In this document: positions 44,867-56,084 of the stretch, one piece after another
Position numbering within the stretch: the stretch's first letter is position 1
How the letters are laid out: every line of letters starts with the position of its first letter
NCBI RefSeq assembly: GCF_000835495.1
Contig: NW_015622546.1
Span: forward strand, 808,883-872,882
DNA from: Cladophialophora immunda
Lineage: Eukaryota > Ascomycota > Eurotiomycetes > Chaetothyriales > Herpotrichiellaceae
DNA length: 64,000 nt
Direction: 5' to 3'
Notes under the pieces: model-generated
What the model was told of the DNA's origin: nothing
Database searches by the model: none
What the model saw: the letters and a program-made list of their open reading frames with translations, nothing else
Position numbers and translations under genes: made by a program

Positions 44867-45492
44867 CCATAATCAGTGAGAGGCTGGGTGTCTGCGTGTC
44901 CAAGCAGCCCTAGTATCTCGTGGGATCCCTTGACTCCGATGCATTCAAAGTCGGACCGGAGTTGCAGACTAAAATCGGCCTCGGTATATCGTTGTTCCGC
45001 TCCTTCGGAGTATCAAGACCCGAGAATCCGCATCTCACCAGCTCAGCTGCTCTTCGAGAATGTCGCTCACATCCCCTTGTCCAACCCCTCAACGGCGTCC
45101 AGCTCCTGTTTCGGACGTGATAATAAAGGAGACCGTCGCCCTCGTGTTTCTCTATAATCCAAGCATTCAGCCATACTAACCCTCCAGGCCACATATATTC
45201 CGATCCACTGCCGGTACCGCTCCGTTTTTAGGCTTCCAGGGCCAAGGGCCTTGTAAGTGCGAGGTTTCACCATAATGTCTGCTCGCTTTCGCACTCAGGC
45301 CCAAGCCCAAGGTAAGTATGTTATAGATGAAGCATCGGGGCCTGAATGACGGCCTCAACGAGACTATATAACCCTTGGTGTTGTCGCCGTGAATCGATTC
45401 CAATCCGTCCAGCGAACACTCCTACGGTGAAGATAACCAGACAACAACTCTTCTATCATTCCTATTGTACTGCGAAGAATACTTGAGACGCA
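44867..45492. promoter_or_regulatory. Promoter region of the PrpD-like gene
   Basis: A TATATAA element at 45365-45371 lies about 122 bases before the ATG at 45493. A pyrimidine/AC-rich leader follows. The minus-strand ORFs here have no recognisable features. Confidence 0.45.
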
Positions 45493-47013
45493 ATGGCTCC
45501 TCCACCAGCGACAACCACGGAAGAGGAGCAAACACACCACGAATCCACTGCCGTCAGCAACCCGTCCAGCATCACGGGCAAACTCTGCACCTGGATCCAC
45601 GACACGACCATCAGCTCCATCCCCGACGACGTGGTGAGGCGCGCAAAGTATCTCATCCTCGATGGCATTGCCTGCGGTCTGGTCGGGGCGCACTTACCGT
45701 GGTCCGAGATCGCGGCACGAGCAATCTTCAACATGGAACCCGAGGGCCAATGCACGGTGATGGGATGGGGCGGGAGCAAGAAACTGTCGCCGCTCGCCGC
45801 GAGCATCTTGAACAGCACCTTCATCCAAGGCTTCGAGCTCGACGACTACCACTCCAACGCACCGCTGCATTCGTGCTCCATTCTCCTGCCTGCACTCTTC
45901 GCCGCCGCCGAGGCAGAGACTTCACGCACCTTCTCCGGCCAAGACTACCTCAAAGCGTTTATCGTGGGCTGTGAAGTTGGGCCCCGCGTCGGATTGGCTC
46001 TGCACGGCATGGACCTTCTCTCGCGTGGCTGGCACTCCGGAGCCGTGCAAGGGCCCTCGGCCTCCGCCGCGGCCGTGTCCTCCCTGCTGGGCTTGCCGCC
46101 CGGGTACATCGAGTCCGCGCTGGGGATAGCCTGCACGCAAACCGGCGGCCTGATGTCGGCGCAATTCGGGTCGATGGCGAAACGCATGCAACACGGCTTC
46201 GGGGCGCGCAACGGCCTCTTCGCGGCCTTGCTCGCGAGGGGAGGGTACACGGGGATCCAGGAGGTGTACGAGACGCCCTACGGCGGCTTCCTATCCATGT
46301 TCTCCGAGGGCGTGACCAACTTCACCCCCAAGTCACTCCCGGACGAGCTCATCAGCGGGCTCGGGGAGAAGTGGGAACTGCACGGCATTCGCGTCAAGCT
46401 GCACGCCGCCATGGCCGGGCTGCACGGGACGATCGACTGCATCGCGAAGCTGCAGCGCGAGCACGGGCCGCTCTTCGCGGCCGAGAACCTGGGCAACATC
46501 GCGGCCATCACGACGCAGCACGCGAAGCCAGCCTTCGAGCACGGCGGTTGGGCCGCCCCGGCGGACCGGCCGCTCTCCTCGACCGCGGCGCAGATGTCGA
46601 TCCAGTACGCCGCCGCCGCGCAGCTGGTCGACCGCGAGGTGCTGATGGCGCAGTTCGGCGCCGACCGGCTGAACCGGCCCTTGCTGCGCGAGATCATGGC
46701 CAAGGTCACGCCCACCCACAACCCGGCCTTCGACGGCGACCGGCGCAAGGGGTGGCGGACGGTCGTGACGGTGCGGTTCGCCGGCGAAAATGCCACGACC
46801 GTCGAGACCCTGGTCGACTGGCCCCGGGGCATCCTGCCCCCCGCGTCCGACGAGGATATCGTGGACAAGTGGCGCATGCTCGTGCGGGACGTGCTCGACG
46901 ACGACCGGCGCGATCAGATCGAGAAGTGCGTCCTAGGGCTGGAGAACCTGGCGGACGTGAGAGAGTTGATCGCGCTGTTGGAGGGCACGGTGAAGTGTCC
47001 CATCGTGGTATGA
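45493..47013 (+). CDS. MmgE/PrpD family protein (2-methylcitrate dehydratase/cis-aconitate decarboxylase-like)
   Basis: This intronless ORF of 506 residues starts at the ATG at 45493. It has the MmgE/PrpD layout. An all-helical N-terminal domain includes RRAKYLILDGIACGLVGA, ILNSTFIQGFELDDYH and LHSCSILLPALFAAAE, then GWHSGAVQGPSASAAAVS, MQHGFGARNGLFAALLA and a C-terminal alpha/beta lid with VKLHAAMAGLHGTID. Family members dehydrate 2-methylcitrate (PrpD) or decarboxylate cis-aconitate to itaconate (Irg1/CadA). Sequence reading alone cannot separate these. With the PrpB-like and aconitase-like genes in the same window, a dehydratase in a methylcitrate-like route is attractive but inferred. The gene is markedly GC-rich at third positions. 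Confidence 0.85.
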   Translation: MAPPPATTTEEEQTHHESTAVSNPSSITGKLCTWIHDTTISSIPDDVVRRAKYLILDGIACGLVGAHLPWSEIAARAIFNMEPEGQCTVMGWGGSKKLSPLAASILNSTFIQGFELDDYHSNAPLHSCSILLPALFAAAEAETSRTFSGQDYLKAFIVGCEVGPRVGLALHGMDLLSRGWHSGAVQGPSASAAAVSSLLGLPPGYIESALGIACTQTGGLMSAQFGSMAKRMQHGFGARNGLFAALLARGGYTGIQEVYETPYGGFLSMFSEGVTNFTPKSLPDELISGLGEKWELHGIRVKLHAAMAGLHGTIDCIAKLQREHGPLFAAENLGNIAAITTQHAKPAFEHGGWAAPADRPLSSTAAQMSIQYAAAAQLVDREVLMAQFGADRLNRPLLREIMAKVTPTHNPAFDGDRRKGWRTVVTVRFAGENATTVETLVDWPRGILPPASDEDIVDKWRMLVRDVLDDDRRDQIEKCVLGLENLADVRELIALLEGTVKCPIVV

Positions 47014-48971
47014 TGTATGATGTATGACGTGCAGTATAGCGTGTTCTCCTGGGGCAGATGCCGGCTTAACCCAGAGTCACTAACGCCCAAATTCTGCTCC
47101 CTTCTCCTGTTCTTTCGATCCCTTTACTATGTAGCCTCTGCCTTTGAGGGGCAATGAGGGCACGATGAGTGGGTGGAACGCATCGCTCGCTCGCTCCATC
47201 CATCTCCCTCCTTCTCTCTGCCCTGCAACCCACAAAACGTTATCAAAACGCACCCCTTCTCAGATTCCATTCTAGAGGAGGTAGGAAGCCAGACCCAGCG
47301 CGGATAATCCTACAAGATTCTCATCTTTGTAGTGACATACCTAGGTCGGTACCTAGATGCCCTGGTACGGATTACTGATCAGGTCCAACGGTCTAGAATC
47401 TAGATCTAGGGGGCAGGGGATATTCCTCGGGCGCGCAACAACACACCCAGTCCACGCCGCTTCTAAGCACATGCATACAACCATCCATATCTAGGTACAT
47501 ACCTGAGAACAGCAAGTTCTCCGTCCGTCCATACGTAGACATGTCCCTGTCAAAAAAAAAACGCCGCTTTTGACCAGCCCGGCTTGAAGCAGCCGGGATC
47601 TTTTCCTTTCCATTCCATCATTCTTCCCTATTAGTGGCTCCTTCATTCATCGTTGTCATTGTCATCGCTTACATTGCCAAACAGCTATATTACATCGGCA
47701 GTGAAAAGGCTCACGAGTCAACCAAACCCATTGGGCCAAGGTGAATTAAAAACTGCCGATGGTATTGATTATCTTTTCGTGAGGTGAGGAGGACCGGGAG
47801 CAAAAGGCTAAAACATTCAGCCTTGCGTCGGGTACAGACGCTGGCTGCAGGTGGTCCAGCCATCGTTACGACGTGATGTCAATAGAGGCAAGCATCCATA
47901 CACAGCACCAACGACATAAGAAACTATGTAACCAGCGTGCCAGCCCCTAAGCACCATCAACCTCGCCATGACTAATATCCTGGGCAAGGCAGTCATGGCG
48001 CCGAGCCTCGGTCGATGGTCAAGCCGTCCTTTTAGTCTTGGGTTCCTTTGTGAACATTCAGCAGAGCCTCGCCATCCACTGTGACCTATTCCAATCAGAA
48101 CAATACCCAACATCTCCGGAAAAGGAGGAGAGAGGGTTGAGTTTGAGGTCCTTGGTCATAAGGTATGTCCTCCTGCTTGGTTATCAACTAGTCAATAGTT
48201 CGTGGACCTGTCTGTACGTGTACCTGAACCTGTTCCTGTACCTGGATCTGTTTGTTCCCCTTTCCATGCTCCTCATGCCCCTGACCTGGATCCATCTCGG
48301 GGGTTGCCCGTAGGTACATTGGACATCCCCGTGCGAACGCCCATTGGCCGAGGACACCTCGAGGGATTCGAGAATGCATCGCCCTATCCCCGGTCGGCAT
48401 CATCTTACAACCTTTTGTCGTGATGACAGAGGGAATCAATCGTTATACCTGTTACTCAGCAGGATGTTTCTCGTGGATAGCTTTCGATGGCACACAGCAC
48501 ACACGACTGCTCAACTCGGCTGCTCGTCCTGTATGTCAATGCGATTGCGCACAGTCACTGGTGCCTTCAGCTAACGCTCCTCTCGCCGCAGTAGCGTTCG
48601 AGAAACCTCGCACACTGCTCTTTGTCAGCGTCGAACGGTCACCCCTTCGATCTCTTCCCTTCGCCAGGTGTTCCAAAATGTGACAATGCCATCATGGACT
48701 GTTACGGCTTCGTAAGCTCGACAAAAATGTCTTGCTTGGTGGATTTGCAGCAGTCGGCTGGATGAGAAGAAGGGAGGGGTTTGCGAGAGTGGACGCTGAA
48801 AAGTACAAAAGGAGCTGGGATGGCATCGAGGTCGAAGGCAAGTCAAACCCCCATAGACAACAATCCGCCCACCCGCCTCGACAAACCTGTCTTCTGCCTC
48901 CAGTAGATACTATAACCAACCTGTTTATACGCATATTGAAATCTCAATCCAACTCTCCTGCACCCAAAAAC
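47014..48971. other. Intergenic region, 2.0 kb, with CTAGGTAC-type motifs
   Basis: No gene was recognised. Between 47335 and 47415 there is a cluster of short palindromic strings (CCTAGG, GGTACC, TCTAGA, AGATCT), and CTAGGTAC recurs near 47492. A run of A occurs at about 47550-47560. The part before 48972 is the SDR promoter. An ORF open from 48732 is only the upstream extension of the SDR frame and has no conserved sequence. Confidence 0.4.
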
Positions 48972-49973
48972 ATGGCGCACTTTCCCCCTTCCTTCGGCTT
49001 CCAAGTCACACCCACCCTGCACAACAAGGCGGAGGGCCCGACCTCGCCGTCGAACAACCCTGTCCCCACGAAGCCATTCGTTGTGGTCGTCACCGGCGCC
49101 GGGAAGGGGCTAGGCTTTCACACCGCCCTGGCGTATGCCAAAGCCGGCGCCACCGCCTTGGTGGTTTCCTCCCGCACCCAGTCGGACCTTGACGCGCTCA
49201 GCCGCCAGTTGAAAGCCGTCAACCCTTCCATCGGCGTGCTCGCACTCGTGGCCGACGCGGCCAAGGAAGCCGACGTGGCGAAGCTGGCAGCAGATACCAA
49301 GGCGCGGTTCGGGCGAGCAGACGTGGTGATCGCCAACGCCGGTGTGATGGGCAAGTACTACACGGCCGAGGACGGTTCAACCCGTCTTCCGTACAACGTG
49401 GAGGAGGACCTGGATTTCCCGAGCGTGATCGACATCAACTTGGTGGGCACCTACTATCTGGCCAAATACTTCATTCCGCTCCTGAAGGCGTCGGACAACG
49501 GAGCCCAAGCCTTCATCGCCATCAGCTCCGTCACCTCCCACTTCCCCAACAGCGGCTTCACGCCACTGGCGTACAACATTTCCAAGTTGGCGCAGAACCG
49601 GCTTGTCGAGTCCTTGCACAACGACTACGCCAAATCCGGCCTGGTCTTCTATGCTGTGCATCCCGGTGTGGTCCTGACACCACAGACGGAGGCGCATCTC
49701 ACCCTGTCGGATGGCTCCAAGTGGAAGCCGAGTAAGTACAAAGACCCCCTACGCCGAATCCCCAGAAAGAATAGGTATGCTGACCACCATTGTCCAACAG
49801 TCTTGAACGACGACATCGGCCTCTGCGGGGGCTTCTTGACGTGGCTGACGGCGTCCAAGAGGGACTGGTTGTCGGGCAGATACCTCAATAGCAACTGGGA
49901 CGTGACTGAACTGGAGGCCAAGAAGGATGACGTCGTCAGCAGAGACCTGTTCAAGTTCCAGATGGCGGTCTGA
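48972..49973 (+). CDS. Short-chain dehydrogenase/reductase, two exons
   Basis: Exons 48972-49731 and 49801-49973 give 310 residues. The frame is open further upstream, but the ATG at 48972 begins the conserved sequence. The Rossmann fold is shown by VVVVTGAGKGLG (cofactor motif at residues 41-48), ANAGVMG, SS near residue 185 and the catalytic YNISK (Tyr201, Lys205). The intron 49732-49800 (GTAAGT, branch CTGAC, CAACAG) is 69 nt, in frame and stop-free, so unspliced mRNA would give a protein 23 residues longer. The spliced join restores Ile. The enzyme is an NAD(P)-dependent oxidoreductase of unknown substrate. Confidence 0.85.
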   Translation: MAHFPPSFGFQVTPTLHNKAEGPTSPSNNPVPTKPFVVVVTGAGKGLGFHTALAYAKAGATALVVSSRTQSDLDALSRQLKAVNPSIGVLALVADAAKEADVAKLAADTKARFGRADVVIANAGVMGKYYTAEDGSTRLPYNVEEDLDFPSVIDINLVGTYYLAKYFIPLLKASDNGAQAFIAISSVTSHFPNSGFTPLAYNISKLAQNRLVESLHNDYAKSGLVFYAVHPGVVLTPQTEAHLTLSDGSKWKPSKYKDPLRRIPRKNRYADHHCPTVLNDDIGLCGGFLTWLTASKRDWLSGRYLNSNWDVTELEAKKDDVVSRDLFKFQMAV

Positions 49974-51479
49974 GTGTCAGCGTGAAAGAAGGAGGCAAAT
50001 AGATGGGTCTGGGTGTCGTGGGAGGCTCGTACAACTTTCCAACATTGCTAGAGATCTCAACTGAAGTCTACTTCCTTGGTTGAACGAAATGACATTATCC
50101 TCCCATCTCACCGCCCGGTTCGAGGTGATCATTCGCTCATTTTCTGGAAGAAGTGGGAGCATATGGGAAATGGAATTTCCTGGTTGCAACAACATCAGTC
50201 ATGAGCCGCACGTCACCGCCACACCGACCTTCCCAGTGTCAGCAAGATATTGTCATCCTAGACGTATGGAAGGTCTGAACCAGTCGACCGTCATACCGGG
50301 TACCGTGAAGATCGACGACTATAAGTCTCTGATGCAGCTGTTGAAGAACGTACAGTGCCAATTCGGCAGTTTCAATAGAGTACACTGAGTCACCTGGATT
50401 TCCAGACTCACTGACCGCAGGGACACAGTTCATGGCTCTCGGGGTTGTTCGCTGGTTGCTGGCAACTCATGCTTCTCAAGGTACGCTCCTTCAGTATCTG
50501 TGGGTGGACAGTCTTCTAGTTGCCACCCTGCGGCGTCTTCGACAGTTCTGACGTGCCTCGACAGCTCGTCTCTACCACCGGCTGTGGCGTGCAGAGGGGA
50601 TTCTCAGCTGGCAACATTCGACAGCACCAAACCAATGTCACACAAGTGCCGAGAGCTTGGAACCACCGTGATAACCAAGGCTAGCAATCGAGTGGCGCCC
50701 CCGTACATCTGAGATCTGTTCGCCATCAATTTCGGAGCTGTTGAAAGGGGCAGGATCCACGCCGTTGACGGCCTGTCCAGCACTGATAGTCGCCCACACC
50801 GTTGCCGTTGGTGAGAGTACCACCTCCAGGGTGAAGATTGTTTGACACCCGGGGTTTTGCCATTGCCGTTTGTTGTCGGGAGGGGAGGTGACACAGCAGC
50901 GGCTCACCGAATTTTCGAGAACAAGCAGAACGACGGGAAACAGTGGCTGCTGCTGAAAGCCTGAAACCGACCACGGCAGCGGGGAGCCGGGGAATCCAAG
51001 GCAGGAAATCGTCTCGACGGTGACACCTTTCCACCTTTCCACCTGGCCAGTGTCGAGGCTGTGTATCCTCAACCGCATCGTCGCCTGTGCAGCTGCTCCC
51101 AAACAAAGTCGTGTCCCGACTGCATTTTTGCCCTCATGATGTTTGCCTTTCACCGCTCTCGCTGGGACGAACTCTTGCGTTGCCAGTTGGTCTCCTTTAT
51201 AATTGCTCCTCATCTCCTCTCAGAAGGGCTGGAAGGATTGAGAGCTACTATCACCTGTGCCTCACACTTCAGTGGCAGCAACACCTCCACATATGTTCCG
51301 ACTTCTCGTCGTCACCGGCACATGACCTCCTGGTACCTTCGTTGGATATCACGATCTGAGGATACACTTCATCACTACCTTCAGTCCGTTCGTTGCAGTC
51401 CGTCGCAACAATCGACCTCCCAACAAACACTCAGTTGTCACCGACGCAAACGCGTCCCAGTGACATGATGGACAACCCG
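49974..51479. other. Intergenic region, 1.5 kb
   Basis: Several overlapping ORFs exist on both strands, the longest at 50638-51213 on the minus strand (191 codons). None shows a motif, signal peptide or credible splice set. The region could hold a non-coding transcript, but nothing in it proves this. Confidence 0.35.
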
Positions 51480-51485
51480 TATAAA
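51480..51485 (+). promoter_or_regulatory. TATA box before the small Cys-motif ORF
   Basis: TATAAA is followed by AC/CT-rich, G-poor leader-like sequence up to the ATG at 51663, about 180 bases downstream. The layout is that of a well-expressed fungal gene. Confidence 0.45.
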
Positions 51486-51662
51486 GGCAGGTCCGCATCT
51501 GCTGGTTTCCAGCTGTCTCCTTTCTGCGCATACACCACCACCTGCAACAAGACTAAGAAACCCACTGCGAAGAGACCGTCCACCGACAATAAATATACCC
51601 AGCCTCCAGAGAACCGAACCTCAGCCAGACATCCAAGCATTCCCAAACCACCACATTCCAAG

Positions 51663-51905
51663 ATGCCCAAGTGTGCCTATTGCGGAAACCAGTCCGACTA
51701 CTACCCGTGCAACTGCGGGTCGGAATATGCGAGCACGTCGTCCGTCGACCGGAATCCCACGTCGCTGAACGACCCCAAGCCCGAGATGGGCATCTCGTCC
51801 TCCATCTCGGGCACCAGGTCCGGATCTTCTTCCTATACACCCACTCGATCCGACCAGTACGTTGGTAAGCCCAGTGGGTCCTCGAGCAGTAAGGATCGGA
51901 GATGA
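51663..51905 (+). CDS. Small hypothetical protein with N-terminal Cys motif, 80 aa
   Basis: The ATG at 51663 (CCAAGATGCCC) opens an ORF of 80 residues. It starts MPKCAYCGNQSDYYPCNCGS, a C-X2-C-X8-C-X-C arrangement that could bind zinc, followed by a Ser/Pro/Thr-rich, probably disordered tail ending KDRR. The frame is open further upstream (an ATG at 51467 would add 65 residues), but the upstream part is low-complexity and leader-like. No family is recognised. Support comes from the TATA box, leader composition and motif. It lies alone in a long stretch without other genes. Confidence 0.4.
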   Translation: MPKCAYCGNQSDYYPCNCGSEYASTSSVDRNPTSLNDPKPEMGISSSISGTRSGSSSYTPTRSDQYVGKPSGSSSSKDRR

Positions 51906-53495
51906 AGGGGCCCTTGACACCGCATCTTCATGTCAGAGTCACCAGTCGTAGCTGCGTGCATGAAACGTCAAACAGCAGTTGAAATTGAAGATCCAGCCTT
52001 TCAATCCGTCGACTCTCGAGCTCCGATGGGTTCGACTGGAGGACGCAACTCCACAGATCGACTCAAGTCGGCAAGCTGAATCATCCTCAGCATCGATGTC
52101 AACAAACCGGGCGCTCCCTCGCTCGGAGACAATGGCCGTCATCGTGACTCGGTGTATACGCTCGAGCTGTTATTCTCTCCAGATTGGGCAGGCAGGCTGC
52201 GCGGGACTATTCTTTCCGGAGTGTATCAAGGCTGAAGGTCGGAGATCAAAATTCGACATTGAGAGCATGATGGTGCTTGGTTCCGCAGCGGCTGTGTGCA
52301 GATAGAGATTGATAAAACTGCTGAATGAACCCCAAGACTTCCTCCATCTTCAGGCCGTGCGTTCGCGTACCCTCGTCTTTTGGCGTGATTGTTTGTCATA
52401 TAGACAAGAGACGGTCGCTCCCGGCCAGTCAGTCGATACCTCTCGCATCGAGCGTATCATTCAAACTCTCCGATCGACCAACCTTTCATTCAATACAATC
52501 ACGACCCCGTCTGTGTGCGTGTCTCTCTGCGTGTCTCATAACCCAATTACCGACATCCTCGTCTCAATCAAAAACAATTTCCATAGGAAGGCTCGAGGGT
52601 ACTGTTGGCAGCAAGGATGTCTGCATTTTCGGGCTCTGAAGCCTTTTTAAGCCAGGATTGGGGTAGGTTATACATGTGACGACCCTGGCAATGGTCTATC
52701 TCCACCTTACCTTCCACGAAGCAATCGTCCTTTGGTAATTTTGTTGCGGGATGAGCCGAAGAGTCCATTTGCCACGCCCAGGAGGGTCACCAATCCAGTC
52801 AATGCACATTCAGGGCTCCGGGGCGTGGGTGATGATCCGAATCATACACAAGTATATCTAGTAGGATATTTCGACAGGCAGTGAAGCATTTGGTCTTGGT
52901 CGAAAATATTCGGCTCTACTCCTCTTCTCTAGTTCCTCCCAAATTCCTAAAATTTGTGGTCCTCGTTTAAATTAAAACACTCAATCACGGCGCCCGTCGT
53001 CGATAAATACTAAGGCTTAGACGTAATTCCTTACCTAATAATCAATAGGTCCTGGAGACGATGACAAGCGTTTTATGGATGCACTTCTTATCAGTCAGTC
53101 TACGGCCATTTTCCGGTGCAGTTGCCACCAGCGGCCTGTGGTTCTGCGGTTCTTTTGCTGGCCACAACCAACGCCGTTGGAACGCCGAAGTCCCTGAATC
53201 CAGAATGCTACGGCAGCGATCAAGCGCGGAGATCCGAGATGCGAAGCCCCTCCTAGATACTGACCAACACTCTCCACGTTCGAGGTGGGAAGAGACTGCT
53301 AACTGGATATTGCAGCCTTCCTATTCGCTCAGGCTGCCTCTGCCAACGTCTCGGTGTGTCTCTATCCTGATAGCCATTCCCGCCGAGTTCACCTGCGAGA
53401 GACGTTGATCCATAATGTCAGGCTAAAAGGTGGGTGTCGTCGCCTTGTCGCCAGCATTTCACGGCCGACCCTTCAAAGTTCTTCCCCCTTCTACC
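51906..53495. other. Intergenic region, 1.6 kb
   Basis: An AT-rich patch lies at 52910-53050 (AAATTTG, TTTAAATTAAAAC, CTAATAATCAATAGG). The ORFs at 53061-53408 and elsewhere look like chance frames. The part from 53430 is in frame with the next gene, but its ATG is at 53496. Confidence 0.4.
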
Positions 53496-55909
53496 ATGAC
53501 TACCATTGTACCGGTCCCGAAAGATTATCCCAAGGAAATCATTGGCTATGCGGAACCTTGGATCGTGAGCCCCGGGGAGAGCGTCGACATCAAGGTCTCT
53601 TGTACCGAAGCCAGGTACAATTACCGGACCGTCCGCGTCATCCAGGGCCACGAGGGAGAGAAGAGCCCTCGGCACAAGGAAGAGGAGATCACAGAGATCC
53701 CCCGCGGCTCTCGGGATGGTCGATACCAAGTCGCTCACATCGGCTCGTATGGCAGGGTCAAGGATATTGGACTGACTGCAGCAGACAACGGGCTGAAGAT
53801 CTCCGTCTACGTGCAACCATGGCTGATCCCATGCAACCACGTCCAGGCCCTCGTCTCTACGTTGGATGCCTCGAGCAAGACCGGAATTGACGTGGTACTC
53901 GATCAGGAAGGGCAGCTGGAGTTTTGGGTCGGATGCGGCGCTGACGTCCAGGTTGTTTGTTCCGGCTTCACGCCCGTGAAGCGGAGGTGGTTCAAACTCG
54001 ACCTGACTGTCTGCGGAACGCAACTGGAGGCGGTCCTGACACCCAAATCTCGCATCACCGAGCCGGCAGCGAAGCAAAGGGTGTTCACTGCCGACTTGAA
54101 AAGCCCGATCAAGGTCGCCGCCTGTACGCCATTGCTCGTGGCGGCCAGTCGACAGGCGTCACCCCAAGACAACGCGCCGACGGTCGTTCCGACAAACAAG
54201 TACAACGGCCGACTCGACTCACTCGAGCTGAGAACCACGGGGGCCCGTGAGCGCGTCCTCGCCAAATATGATTTCGCCGTCGAAATGTCGGGGGATCGTT
54301 TCTTGGACGTCTCTCCAGCCAAGCGGCACGGTGATTTGGTCAACGCACCCAGCCGAGCGATGAAAGGACACGACTGGGATGGCTCGGAAACCGATTGGAC
54401 CAAAGCAAAGTATGGGTACGGAGCCATTCATTTTCATGAAGACGATCTGGATGACGCCGAGTGGGACACGGATTTCACCATTCAAATCCCCAAGGACGCC
54501 AGATCGGGTGTGTACAGTGTCGTGATCCGCGGCGGCGATGATGATGTTGGCGAGAACGTGGTCTTTTACGTGAGACCTACCGCCGCAACCACGGCCAAGG
54601 TGAGATCAATCCCACTCTAAAAATGCCGGCAAGGCTCTGGAATACCGTGAGGCACTGACAAAGGTTCTCATAGATCGGAGCCAAGGTTGCCATAGTCATG
54701 TCCACCTTTACCTATCTTGCCTACGCCAACGACCACATGTTCGACCCCGACACGCCAGCTCGTGCCGAAATCCCCGCTGGCCTCGACAACCTGGAATTCT
54801 ACAAGGACGAGACGTTCTACAAGCAAGATCGACGCCGGGATCTGGGTCTTTCCCACTACGACGTCCACAAGGACCACAGTGGCGTCGTCTTCTCGTCCGC
54901 CAAACGGCCCCTGCTCAATAACCGCCCGGACTACATCAACTGGTCCGGCCACCGTCCCCGCGAGCTGAGCGCCGAGCTGATCATGGTCGGATTCCTCGAC
55001 CGGTCGGGCGTCCCCTACGACGTGGTGACCGACCACGACCTTCACATCCACGGAGCCTCCATGCTCGCACCCTACACGACGGTCATCACCGGGTGCCACC
55101 CAGAGTATCCCACGCTGCAGTCGTATGCGGCCTACGAAGGATTTGTCCAGCAAGGCGGAAATATGATGTATCTCGGTGGAAACGGCTTCTACTGGGTGTC
55201 GGTGACGGATCCCAAACGACCGTGGCGGTCCGAGGTGCGCCGGGGAGGCCAGGGAGTGCGCACTTCGTGGCAGGAGCCGGGCGAGCGGCACCATTCCCTC
55301 AACGGCCAACAAGGTGGCCTGTGGCGAGATTACGGCAAGGCGGCGAATTACTTGGTGGGGATCGGATGCTGTGGAGAGGGACACGGCGCAGGTAAGGATG
55401 TTTCTCCTTCAACCTCCTCTTTCTCTTTCTAACACGAGGCTACTGTAGGTGTCGCCTATCGCCAGACCGAGGACTTGCGGCAATCGCACCCCGAACTGGC
55501 CTCGTGGCTGTTCCGCGACATTCCCGAGGGCCAACTGATCGGCGAGAACTCGCTGGGCGAGTACGGCGGCGGCGCCAGCGCCGACGAGATCGACCGGGTC
55601 GACTTCGCCTACGGCAGTCCGGCCAACGTGGTCGTGGTCGCGTCCAGCGTCGGGCACTCGGACGACTTTGGGCTCTTCCCCGAGGACGTTAGCTTCCCCA
55701 TCCAAGGCACGCTGGGGACCCAGACCGACCTGATCCGCTCGGACATGACATACTACGAAACGAGCGGGGGAGGCGCCGTCTTCTCGGTGGGCAGCATCAG
55801 CTGGTACTGCGGGCTTGGATACAACGGCTACGACAATACGGCGGCGCTGGTGACGAGGAACGTGTTGCTGGAATTTGCCAAGGGGCCCAAGGGAACTATA
55901 CAGCAGTAG
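53496..55909 (+). CDS. N,N-dimethylformamidase large-subunit-like hydrolase, three exons
   Basis: Exons 53496-54599, 54674-55391 and 55449-55909 join in phase to give 760 residues. This is almost exactly the length I recall for bacterial dimethylformamidase large subunits. The N-terminal third is beta-rich, with LamG/jelly-roll-like stretches (GQLEFWVGCG). The middle has TFTYLAYANDHMF and GLSHYDVHKDHSG. The last part is a Rossmann-like domain with YLGGNGFYWVSV, SWQEPGERHH and GYNGYDNTA. In the bacterial enzyme a mononuclear iron held by two Tyr and one Glu cleaves the amide. The GNGFYW and PGE segments may supply such ligands here. No separate small subunit is visible. The likely role is hydrolysis of a small amide or formamide; the true substrate is unknown. 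Confidence 0.75.
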
Positions 55910-56084
55910 ACAAGAACCGACGAAGGCTAGACGTGCATACAAAAACTTCTCATTTCTGCCATGATCGGTCCAGAGAGCTCTGCCCTTTGAGTCCATGGCC
56001 AATTGTGCTCTCTCTCAAAGTCATCTATATTGATTGATTGGTGCCCATGACATGTACATTTCCTCCCACATGATCCCGCTCATA

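Noticed and set aside
46278..46877. Minus-strand ORF of 199 codons inside the PrpD-like gene
   Set aside because: It is an antisense frame created by GC-rich codon use; the plus strand has the family motifs.
50638..51213. Minus-strand ORF of 191 codons
   Set aside because: It has no motif, signal or biased codon use, overlaps other equally long frames, and has no supporting promoter or splice signals.
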